NCBI GenBank assembly: GCA_015207365.1
Contig: JADEXA010000035.1
Coordinates: 1-64,000 of the forward strand
DNA: 64,000 nt
From: Vacuolonema iberomarrocanum LEGE 07170
Lineage (GTDB): Bacteria; Cyanobacteriota; Cyanobacteriia; Elainellales; Elainellaceae
Reading direction: 5' to 3'
Within the stretch, counting starts at the first letter, position 1; every line of letters begins with the position of its first letter. The position numbers were made by a program, and so were the translations under genes. Shown here piece by piece: positions 36,077 through 43,434 of the stretch. Below the pieces are notes generated by a model. The model was not told the origin of the DNA. It saw only the letters and a program-made list of their open reading frames with translations, and made no database searches.

Positions 36077-36946
36077 TTACAGAAAGCTGTCATATTGATT
36101 CGTCGATAAATAGCTAGACCCTAGAGGCCAAGGGGCGATCGCGCCATTGGGTTCCATCTCCCAGAAGTCTAGGACTTCACGCGCGACCCCATCAAAATGG
36201 TCAGAATGGAAAAAGTGCCGTCCTCCTGGAGCAAACCAGAGGCGATCGCCCGGCTTCAACCAGGGTTGCCAGGACTGCAATTGTACCGGGTCAACAATGA
36301 CATCATCCCGGCTACCGCACACTAGAAGTGGAACCGGAACACCCTGGGGATAGAGGCTAAACCGTTCCGTCAGGGAATGTAGCGACAGGGATTGCAGCAG
36401 ATCTTGCTCCAGCATCTCTATCCACATCTTGACCAGATGCTGAGGTTGCTGCCCGAACAAGGCCTGAGCCATTTGCGCCAAGATAATCGTGCGGCGGCAG
36501 GGCAATCGATCCAATTGGGTATAGTAATGGGCTTTCCAATCCACCGCCGGATTCACCCCCACAGCCAACAGGGTCAGAGACTTGACTCGCTGGGGATACT
36601 TACGGGCATAAAGCAGACCCAATAAGCCACCTGTGCTATGACCTAATAGATGCAGGGGGCGATCGCTCCCTTTAACGTAGTCATGCAAAAGGGTTAGTGC
36701 CACTGCCAACGAACTGGGCTCATCGGGTGTTTGATTGTAACTCCAATACCCCACTTGAGAATGGCTGGCAAGGCAAGTCAGAAGCGGTTGATCCAGTCGC
36801 TGAAAGCTAGGGCTAACCGAGAGCCAGAGCGCGTCTGGAGCTTTGCGAGCAAGAGCTTGGGTTGTCATAAGAGATGATCGGGTAATGAAGAACCTGAAAT
36901 CGATCAGCGGGCGGAGAGGGCAAAGCTTTATCTCAAAGAATGACAT
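36077..36946 (-). CDS. isiC: IsiC-type alpha/beta hydrolase
   Basis: The 289-residue protein starts at ATG 36946, which has GGAG 8 nt upstream. It has the nucleophile motif GHSTGG in LHLLGHSTGGLLGLLYARKYP, an acid in CGSRDDVIVDP, and catalytic His in GGRHFFHSDHF. It lies 56 nt after the flavodoxin gene isiB on the same strand. In Synechocystis and others the third gene of the iron-stress operon isiABC encodes this type of hydrolase, so the name rests on context and family. The substrate is unknown; pigment or lipid handling under iron starvation is a guess. Confidence 0.8.
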   Translation of the reverse strand: MSFFEIKLCPLRPLIDFRFFITRSSLMTTQALARKAPDALWLSVSPSFQRLDQPLLTCLASHSQVGYWSYNQTPDEPSSLAVALTLLHDYVKGSDRPLHLLGHSTGGLLGLLYARKYPQRVKSLTLLAVGVNPAVDWKAHYYTQLDRLPCRRTIILAQMAQALFGQQPQHLVKMWIEMLEQDLLQSLSLHSLTERFSLYPQGVPVPLLVCGSRDDVIVDPVQLQSWQPWLKPGDRLWFAPGGRHFFHSDHFDGVAREVLDFWEMEPNGAIAPWPLGSSYLSTNQYDSFL

Positions 36947-37002
36947 ATCGGGCACTCCTTTTTTGATAAATGCCTTACCCCCGCTCAAGGGCTTATGCTT
37001 TT

Positions 37003-37515
37003 CTAGACTCCAAATTCAGATTTCAACTGGGTCGTCCAGGATTGCAAACGACTTTCGGTCAGGTCAGATTGGTTATCTTCGTCTAGCGCCAACCCCACAA
37101 ACTTGCCATTCCGCACAGCTTTAGAGTCGTTGAAGTCATAACCCTCAGTCGGCCAATATCCAACGGTTGTCCCCCCAAGAGAGGCGATCTTTTCTTCCAA
37201 AATCCCCATAGCATCCTGGAAGTTGTCGGCATAGCCAACCTGATCTCCGGCTCCAAAATAGGCAATTTTTTTGCCATTGAAATCTACATCGTCCAGCTCG
37301 TCGTAGAACCCTTCCCAATCACTTTGCAACTCACCAATATTCCAGGTGGGGCAGCCAATGATAATGCAGGCATAGTTGGCAAAGTCATCGGTCGCCGCAT
37401 CAGCAATGTCAATTAACTCGACAACAGACTCTCCCCCCATCTGTTGTTGGATCATTTCTGCTGCTGCTTGAGTATTGCCTGTCTGGGTTCCGTAAAAAAG
37501 TCCAATTTTTGCCAT
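37003..37515 (-). CDS. isiB: Flavodoxin
   Basis: This 170-residue long-chain flavodoxin begins MAKIGLFYGTQTGNTQ, with the FMN phosphate loop at residues 9-16. It has the isoalloxazine-contact segments PTWNIGELQSDW and GAGDQVGYADNF. It replaces ferredoxin in photosynthetic electron transfer when iron is scarce. It lies downstream of isiA, with a small zinc-ribbon gene between. Sequence length and motifs are typical. Confidence 0.97.
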   Translation of the reverse strand: MAKIGLFYGTQTGNTQAAAEMIQQQMGGESVVELIDIADAATDDFANYACIIIGCPTWNIGELQSDWEGFYDELDDVDFNGKKIAYFGAGDQVGYADNFQDAMGILEEKIASLGGTTVGYWPTEGYDFNDSKAVRNGKFVGLALDEDNQSDLTESRLQSWTTQLKSEFGV

Positions 37516-37588
37516 GATCGTTTCCGTTTTAATGTCCTGTCATTCAATTGCGTCAATCTATTCGGTGTTCTATGCTCTCAACGAATCA

Positions 37589-37828
37589 CTAGGCACAGCC
37601 CGGTCGGATGGGAATCATTATCCATAGCTTGGGATGCGCAGTCCTGGCTCCTTCCTCTCTCGCAGAGAAAACAGATCTGGGGGTGGTCGAAGGAGGGCGA
37701 TCGCCTGTCTGATTCAGTCGATCAAGCTTCAGATTCGGCATTGCTTGGCGGCAACTCAGGCAATACCAATACATTCCACCGGTGCCAACATGCCGCAGCA
37801 TAGGTTCAGAGCAACACGGACAAGTCAT
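37589..37828 (-). CDS. Small zinc-ribbon protein between isiA and isiB
   Basis: From ATG 37828 this is 79 residues. The N-terminal half has CPCC and, 18 residues later, CLSC (MTCPCCSEPMLRHVG, YWYCLSCRQAMPNL), a likely Cys4 zinc ribbon. The remainder is basic and probably disordered. An in-frame GTG three codons upstream is possible; AAGGGTGG precedes the ATG. It lies 73 nt upstream of isiB and 111 nt downstream of isiA, on the same strand. I do not know a named family. Co-expression with the iron-stress operon is likely from position. Confidence 0.65.
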   Translation of the reverse strand: MTCPCCSEPMLRHVGTGGMYWYCLSCRQAMPNLKLDRLNQTGDRPPSTTPRSVFSAREEGARTAHPKLWIMIPIRPGCA

Positions 37829-37939
37829 ACCAACCACCCTTTCGTTTCACATCAGTCATAAGAAAAGTGGGGAAATGCTGGGTCCCTCGTAGTGTTCGAC
37901 ATTTCCCCACCGGAGCCAAACCTTTTGAAATATCGCAGC

Positions 37940-38974
37940 CTAAACTTCAACGGAGTTCAATGCCCGTTCTACCCGACGGAAGTCAAACCCTATGGCTCGT
38001 AGTGCGTGCCACAAATGCCCTTGCAGAAAGAAGAACGCGAGGAAGAAATGCGCATTCGCCAACCAGCACCGAGACGTATGGGCATTCAGTGGCAGCTCAA
38101 CGGTATCTGCAAAGTAAGGGGTAATGCCCAGCTTTACTTCCAGTGGAGACCCATAGAACTCTACAGGATAGGCCAGGGTATTGACCGCACAAAAATATGC
38201 CGCAACGAAGCCAGCCAGAGCAATGCCGCCTAGGGAATAGGACAAAATCGCTTCACCTGAGAACTCAAGTTGGTTTCTCGCCCACTTCAGCGGTGGCACC
38301 AGGATATGCCAGATACCGCCAGCAATCAGCAATATCCCTACATAAATATGGCCACCCACCAGATCCTCCAGACTAGAAATGCTGGCAAAGTGGGTCTGAT
38401 AACCATAGATAACGAGTGGGTCAAGCGTGGGTTGGTTAATAATGCGCACTGTTTGGGCTGTGGCATCATACAAACCACCCCAATACATTGCTTTACCCAC
38501 TAGCAACAAGGCACCTACTCCTAAAAAAAGTAAGTGATGCCCCAAAATCAATCCAAGTTGAGCCGGGTCATCCCAGCTAAAATCAAACTTTTGCGCTTGT
38601 CCCTCAGCATCTTTGAGATTTTCTGGCCCTTTGAACGAGTGGAAGAGCGCCCCAGCGCCCAGCACAGCCGAAGAAATCAGATGGAGAGCCCCAATAACAA
38701 AGTAAGGCTCAGTGTCTATCACTTGCCCACCGTCGCCAACCCCAAAACCCAAGGTCGCGAGATGCGGCAACAGGATAAGACCCTGCTCCCCCATTGGAAA
38801 TGCAGGGTCAAATCGCGATAGCTCAAACAGGGTAAATGCCCCTGCCCATAGGGTAATGAGTGCAGTCTGGGCAACATGCGCTGCGATGAAAAGCCCAGAC
38901 ATATTGGTAAAGCGAGCGTTTCCTGCCCACCAATCGTAGGTAATGTCTGCGTTGCCATAGGTTTGCATGGCCAT
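37940..38974 (-). CDS. isiA: Iron-stress chlorophyll-binding protein CP43'
   Basis: The 344-residue protein has the six transmembrane helices of the CP43/CP47/Pcb family and lacks CP43's large lumenal loop. Diagnostic stretches are WWAGNARFTNMSGLFIAAHV, GHHLLFLGVGALLLVGKAMYWGG and WLANAHFFLAFFFLQGHLWH, rich in chlorophyll-ligand His. ATG 38974 has AAGGA 5 nt upstream. IsiA forms rings around photosystem I and dissipates energy under iron limitation or oxidative stress in the thylakoid. It leads an isiA, zinc-ribbon, isiB, isiC series and is expected to be Fur-repressed. Confidence 0.97.
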   Translation of the reverse strand: MAMQTYGNADITYDWWAGNARFTNMSGLFIAAHVAQTALITLWAGAFTLFELSRFDPAFPMGEQGLILLPHLATLGFGVGDGGQVIDTEPYFVIGALHLISSAVLGAGALFHSFKGPENLKDAEGQAQKFDFSWDDPAQLGLILGHHLLFLGVGALLLVGKAMYWGGLYDATAQTVRIINQPTLDPLVIYGYQTHFASISSLEDLVGGHIYVGILLIAGGIWHILVPPLKWARNQLEFSGEAILSYSLGGIALAGFVAAYFCAVNTLAYPVEFYGSPLEVKLGITPYFADTVELPLNAHTSRCWLANAHFFLAFFFLQGHLWHALRAIGFDFRRVERALNSVEV

Positions 38975-39565
38975 CAAGTCCTTTACGAAAAGAATCTGAC
39001 ACGAGAAAGCTTATTGCAAACTCTTCTCAGTAACCTATATCAGCACAGTTCACAAAGATTCGCAATAAGTCCTGCCATAGTCAGCCCTATTTTCCTCACC
39101 CCATCAGCCAGCTAATTTCCTGTGAAGCCATAATTTCTCAAGCTTTACAGAACTCTCAGTTTGATTGTCACTTTTTCTTAACACGACGGATCCATCCATC
39201 ATTTGCCGGCTCCCACTAGCACTGGCGTACAGGGAATTAGGCTTAAGATGCGGCCGCATTTTATCAAAAAAGACTTGCAATAGAATTTCAGGTTTGCTAT
39301 TTTATTGATATTGAAACTCAATTAAAACTTTATTGCTCATAGACGAGCGATCTATTTAGTTTTTCATACGCGGCTCAATCGCCATAGACTCGAACCAATA
39401 AAACCTATCTACAAAAGCATTACAGTTATTCATGTCTTTATAGCTCGAGAGCTCTAAAGCAGCTTTGTTCTGAAGCCTGTCGGACGAATTCCTTCTGAAC
39501 AGCAGAGTTATACTGTCTCTTTTCAGGATCAGCTTGCTTGTTAGTGAAGCGCAGGATTATGACTT
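38975..39565. other. isiA upstream region
   Basis: About 590 nt between divergent isiA and a small conserved gene. It is expected to contain the iron-responsive isiA promoter. A/T-rich stretches occur around 39260-39330, but I found no unambiguous Fur box or promoter. No ORF seen. Confidence 0.4.
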
Positions 39566-39826
39566 ATGAGTACTGCAGATGTTCCGCCGATCGCCACGTT
39601 AGAGCTTGACTGCCTTGAGCGCTGGAGTGTTTTTAGAAGGCTCAAGGAATTGTCGATTCCATGTCAGTGCTCCTGTGGACATCCTCTGGAAGTAAAGATC
39701 AACACTGTTGCTACCGCGATTCAGGTCTGGAGCGTAACGCAACAATGCCTCTCGCCGCGCAGCACCCTTGTCGCTCGCTTAGAGCGTTGCTGGCACGGGA
39801 AGGTTAGTTATGGCAGAGATGATTAG
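39566..39826 (+). CDS. Conserved short cyanobacterial hypothetical protein
   Basis: The 86-residue protein begins MSTADVPPIATLELDCLERW. It has three Cys including CQCSCG, and ends with ARLERCWHGKVSYGRDD. AGGA lies 9 nt upstream of the ATG. Similar short proteins with the ELDCLERW..RLKEL.IPC pattern recur in cyanobacteria, from memory; none has a known function to my knowledge. It diverges from isiA across the iron-stress promoter region. Confidence 0.7.
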   Translation: MSTADVPPIATLELDCLERWSVFRRLKELSIPCQCSCGHPLEVKINTVATAIQVWSVTQQCLSPRSTLVARLERCWHGKVSYGRDD

Positions 39827-40322
39827 CACAACAGGCAAGAGCTTGAACAGGATAGCTATGTTGGTAACTAACTCTTAGTTCAGTAGAACACTCAAGCATT
39901 GTCTATCTTGTAATGTAGATCTTTGAACCAAAAGTTGTGACACAGAGCGTGATCAAGCTGTCCCATTTTGGAGCAGCATAACTCCATCACCAGATCAATA
40001 GTCTCATGCTTTAAATCTACTCCGAAATCATGGTCGGAGACCTAATTCAGTAACTTTAAAGAAACCTGATTTTTAGTACCCTGATGTATTTTCAAGCCGA
40101 TATAGCTGAGCAGTCCTGATGTCTGATGGGTTCGATCCACAAAGAATTGACCATTGGTTGCTTGTTTTAGCAGCCTTGAGTTTCTCAGGCTGGATTGTTT
40201 GGCATATCTATTTTAATAAACGCTCAAAAATTTAGATTGCTTCTAATGATTGAAAGAACGTTAGATTAACGCTAGATTATGGTATAAAAAGCACTAACAA
40301 TTCTTATTTCATTAATGTCTTT
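39827..40322. other. Intergenic region between the short hypothetical gene and dps
   Basis: About 500 nt. No ORF is supported. GGGTTCGATCC near 40127-40137 looks superficially like a tRNA T-loop but has no matching arms. Nothing else identified before the dps terminator. Confidence 0.45.
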
Positions 40323-40355
40323 AAAAAACCCCCACACTTTCTAAAAAAATGTGGG
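40323..40355 (-). terminator. Rho-independent terminator of dps
   Basis: Read on the minus strand, CCCACA...TGTGGG forms a stem around an A/T-rich loop, followed by GG and TTTTTT. It lies about 40 nt beyond the dps stop codon. Confidence 0.85.
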
Positions 40356-40393
40356 AGGAGAGTTGGATAAGACTTACCACTGTGAGCATGCAT

Positions 40394-40930
40394 TTACCAA
40401 TTCATCTTAAGGCTGTCATGAGCCAAGAAGTGCGTAAGATGATAGGCTCTTTCTTCGGTTTTCAGCAGAATTTGCTCATACAGATAGCGCGTTGCGCGAT
40501 CGCCCAAACTTTCTGCTTGCCCTGCCAACCGTCGAATCAGATCAATCATTGATTGTTCTGCCAAAAGATCATGCTCAACCATTGAGCGACCTCGATAGAC
40601 ATCATCAGATTCTTGTTCAAAACAACAAAGTGCCGCTAGTTTTCCAAATGTTGATGCTGGAACACCCCCCAAGCCATGCATACGTTCTCCCAGGTCATGC
40701 GCATGATTCTGAACCTCTTCATAGCTCTCTGAAAAGTAGTCATGGAGTATGTAATATTCAGCACCTTCAACAACAAAATGATGTTTCTGATATTGCATAT
40801 ACAGTGCCAAGAAACTGGCATAAACAATATCTAATCCATCAATAATCGGCTCTGTTACCGTCTTATCCAGAACGATCGGATTATCAGCAATATCCCCATA
40901 GCTTTGTATTATTGTTTTTGTCGTCTGCAT
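40394..40930 (-). CDS. dps: Dps-family ferritin-like DNA/iron protein
   Basis: From ATG 40930 (AAGGA 8 nt upstream) this is 178 residues. The inter-subunit ferroxidase residues sit in QYQKHHFVVEGAEYYILHDYFSESYEEV. LGGVP and the C-terminal helical segment are typical of Dps. Dps dodecamers oxidise Fe2+ with peroxide and store iron in the cytoplasm. The divergent neighbour is a Fur-family gene whose upstream palindrome (41103) lies in the shared 235-nt region, so both may be controlled from it. Confidence 0.92.
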   Translation of the reverse strand: MQTTKTIIQSYGDIADNPIVLDKTVTEPIIDGLDIVYASFLALYMQYQKHHFVVEGAEYYILHDYFSESYEEVQNHAHDLGERMHGLGGVPASTFGKLAALCCFEQESDDVYRGRSMVEHDLLAEQSMIDLIRRLAGQAESLGDRATRYLYEQILLKTEERAYHLTHFLAHDSLKMNW

Positions 40931-41102
40931 CTCTTTCATCCTTAGTATGTTCAACCAACTCTTTCAAGATTGAAAGAATTCCCTAACGAGTCTAACGCTT
41001 CCATTTATATCAACTGTAGTTAAAGGATCGATTCGCGATAAAAGTCATCATTTTCTAAAAATTCAGATTCAGAAAAGAGCAAACCAAAACAATTTCTAAA
41101 TC

Positions 41103-41125
41103 ATATCGAAAACGATTTTCAATAT
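41103..41125. promoter_or_regulatory. Fur/Zur/PerR-type palindromic operator
   Basis: A 23-bp palindrome centred on G41114, matching at 9 of 11 pairs. The left half is ATATCGAAAAC and the right half ATTTTCAATAT. The inner 15 bp (CGAAAAC-G-ATTTTCA) has the 7-1-7 pattern bound by Fur-family proteins. It sits 41 nt before the Fur-family gene and 173 nt before dps. Confidence 0.65.
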
Positions 41126-41165
41126 TTTTTGTTACCCTCAAGCACAAGTAAAATCGGTAGATCTC

Positions 41166-41651
41166 ATGTATTCTCACCAATCCCCATCAAGTTCCCATGA
41201 TCAGCCTGATCAGCCTGATCAGTTCAAGCTTCTCCTCAATCAAGAGGGACTGCGCTTAACGAATCAGCGGCAGAAAATCTTAGAGATTTTTATGGATCGC
41301 ACCAAAGGTTATCACCTTAGTGCAGAAGACATTTATCAGCACCTATCCAGTCAGGGAGAGCGAATTAGTTTCTCGACGATTTATAGAGCTCTACATATTC
41401 TCGTCAGTTTAGGAGTTCTCAGAGAAATAGAACTCATTGAGCATAAGAAATACTATGAATTTAACCATCCCAACATTGCTCCCCATCATCACCTTGTTTG
41501 CATCCAATGTGGAGAGGTCACGGAGTTCGAGGAAGATTCAATCATCGACATCAGCCATCGTGAAGCCCAGAACCGAAACTTCTCCATGCTGAGCTGTCAA
41601 TTCACGATCTATGGGCTATGTTCTCAGTGTCAGGCTTCTGACATTTGGTAG
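41166..41651 (+). CDS. Fur-family metalloregulator (FurB/Zur/PerR type)
   Basis: The 161-residue protein has a winged helix (residues 20-95; GLRLTNQRQKIL, LSAEDIYQHL, STIYRALHIL). The dimerisation half contains HHHLVCIQCGEVTEFEED and a second pair CSQC near the C-terminus, giving a structural Cys4 zinc site. It could be FurB/Zur or PerR; the recognition residues cannot separate these by eye. A 7-1-7 palindrome directly upstream suggests autoregulation. Its divergent neighbour is dps. Confidence 0.9.
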   Translation: MYSHQSPSSSHDQPDQPDQFKLLLNQEGLRLTNQRQKILEIFMDRTKGYHLSAEDIYQHLSSQGERISFSTIYRALHILVSLGVLREIELIEHKKYYEFNHPNIAPHHHLVCIQCGEVTEFEEDSIIDISHREAQNRNFSMLSCQFTIYGLCSQCQASDIW

Positions 41652-41927
41652 TGGATACCCATCCTCTCCGTTCCTTCGACAAAAGTAATCGTCCTAATTT
41701 GCCTCTACTACAGCATGTTGCAGAGGCGACCTCTGCAGACCGCTCGCTTCTGTATCCACTTGCTTTCACAAGACGTTTGTGCCACGCGATCGCCTCATAG
41801 ATTGCCCTCTGGAGATATGACTCAGCCATCTGGATAGCGCAGAAACTCGCCCTTAGAGCATTTGTACTGTAATCTAGAGGAAGCAGACTTCCATCAGACT
41901 CGGAACGATCGGCGAGGGAATGGTTCT

Positions 41928-42929
41928 ATGGCAAAGGCTCTGAAACTCGAAGCACTGATGGCAGCCTTAAGAGAGATCCGAGGCGACCCAACATCCGCAG
42001 AGGGTCAGGCCGTTCTACAGAAAATCCTGGCTAGCAAACAATCTATCGCGGTTGCGCAGGCCGCTCCTCTAATTAGCCAGTTTGAACTGACCAACCTGGT
42101 TCCAGAACTGATCGCCGCCTTCGATCGCTTTCTCATCAAAGCTGCAGATAGTGATCCGGGGTGTCGGGCGAAGCAGGCGATCGCCGAAACCCTCTATCGC
42201 CTCGATATTGCCGCAGAATCTCTCTTCCTCAAGGGAATTCGACATATCCAACGGGAACCTGTATGGGGTGGGACGGAAGATACAGCACCTCGATTGCGGG
42301 GTACTTGTGCCCTGGGGTTGGTGCGGATGCATTATCCCCAAGTCATGGTGGAATTAGGAGACTTGCTAGCAGACCCCGAAGCCGAAGCTCGTATTGGCGC
42401 GGTACGGGCGATCGCCTACAACCAAGCCGAGCACGGCATCCCCCTTTTGCGGCTCCGAATCAAAGTTGGTGACGACTCTACCGTAATTTCGGAATGCCTG
42501 ATCGCCCTGTTACAAATTGCTCCTGAACCATCTCTCCCTCTCGTTCAAGCGTTACTTTTTCCTGAGACATTGTTGGTATCCGAAACTGACATTAGTAACG
42601 CTGAAGCCGCTGCCCTGGCATTGTCTGAAGCTCGCTTACCCGAAGCATTTCCCCTACTCAAAGCCTGGTGGGAGAGCCTATCGATTCCTGAGCTACGCAA
42701 GACTGGGCTGTGGGCACTATCAACCTTGCGGCAACCAGAAGCGATCGCCTTCTTGCTCTCTGTTATTGCAGACGGCAAACCCTGGGACGCAAGGGAAGCG
42801 ATCAAAGCAATGGGACTCTATGTTGACGACTCCACGGTCTGGCAACAGGTCTGCGAGGTGGTTGAAGCCCGAAAAGACATTGCTTTGCAGCCAACCCTAC
42901 ACGATGTAGCCAAATCAGCAAGCTCCTAG
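41928..42929 (+). CDS. HEAT/PBS-lyase-like repeat protein
   Basis: From ATG 41928 (GAGGGA upstream) the protein has 333 residues, consisting of alpha-helical HEAT-type repeats (for example DPEAEARIGAVRAIAY, AEAAALALSEARLPEAFPLL, ELRKTGLWALSTLRQPEAIAFLL). There is no signal peptide or catalytic motif. Such repeats mediate protein contacts. Some relatives are phycobilin lyases, but no bilin-lyase motif or phycobiliprotein gene is present here. Function unknown. Confidence 0.75.
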   Translation: MAKALKLEALMAALREIRGDPTSAEGQAVLQKILASKQSIAVAQAAPLISQFELTNLVPELIAAFDRFLIKAADSDPGCRAKQAIAETLYRLDIAAESLFLKGIRHIQREPVWGGTEDTAPRLRGTCALGLVRMHYPQVMVELGDLLADPEAEARIGAVRAIAYNQAEHGIPLLRLRIKVGDDSTVISECLIALLQIAPEPSLPLVQALLFPETLLVSETDISNAEAAALALSEARLPEAFPLLKAWWESLSIPELRKTGLWALSTLRQPEAIAFLLSVIADGKPWDAREAIKAMGLYVDDSTVWQQVCEVVEARKDIALQPTLHDVAKSASS

Positions 42930-42950
42930 TATCTACACCACAGAACTTAC

Positions 42951-43001
42951 GCAGTTTGTTGATGTTGTGACTGCGTCGCGGTCATAACATCAACAAACTG
43001 C
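42951..43001. repeat. Hairpin repeat, family D copy 2
   Basis: A near-perfect palindrome with 21-bp arms (GCAGTTTGTTGATGTTGTGA and GTCATAACATCAACAAACTG) and a short GC-rich centre. Flanks GAACTTAC and GTTGAT.TTGTG resemble the hairpin at 21231. It starts 21 nt after the HEAT gene stop. Confidence 0.6.
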
Positions 43002-43434
43002 ATAAATCTTATACAAATTCGATGAAGGAGAGTCAGCTCGGAAGTACACGGTATTCAGTATTACAGTTGATATTAAATTATTCTGGAATAGGAGTTCCCC
43101 ATGGTGAAGGGAAGGGCAGCGAAGTATCGGGCATGATACTTCGCTAACACCTCGAAAAACAACGTCATTTTGCCCTTAGAGAAATATCGCCACACAGGCT
43201 TCTGCATGGATCGTTACGGTGGCAGAATGGCTGAGTTATTTTTCAGGTGCGACAGGCAACGACTCACGGCTCCAATCAATTCCTGAATCGCAACGTAGTT
43301 GGTGCACAGCCAGGTACGGCATATTGCATCAATTGACCGCTTGACCACGTCTCAACGTAGAGAACTTTATCGAGCGCATCAAACGAACCACGATAGGGAT
43401 TTACGTTGAGGCATAAGTCCTATAGGAGATTCTC
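43002..43434. other. Intergenic region before the subtilase gene
   Basis: About 430 nt. A perfect 10-bp hairpin (GCGAAGTATC, GATACTTCGC) lies at 43118-43143. A short minus-strand reading frame near 43250-43350 is uninterrupted but unrecognised. AGGAG at 43424 serves the subtilase start. No other feature seen. Confidence 0.45.

Noticed and set aside
36868..36988. Alternative starts for isiC at 36988 and 36868
   Set aside because: Only ATG 36946 has a good ribosome site (GGAG 8 nt upstream).
38975..39565. Search for a Fur box and the isiA antisense RNA
   Set aside because: A/T-rich hexamers occur but none matches a Fur box clearly, and an antisense RNA cannot be recognised without transcript data.
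40127..40137. GGGTTCGATCC resembling a tRNA T-loop
   Set aside because: Flanking bases do not form a T-stem and no acceptor, D or anticodon arms are found upstream.
43250..43350. Short minus-strand frame ending ELIGAVSRCLSHLKNN, possibly a transposase remnant
   Set aside because: About 40 residues only and no recognisable catalytic motif; too weak to call a pseudogene.
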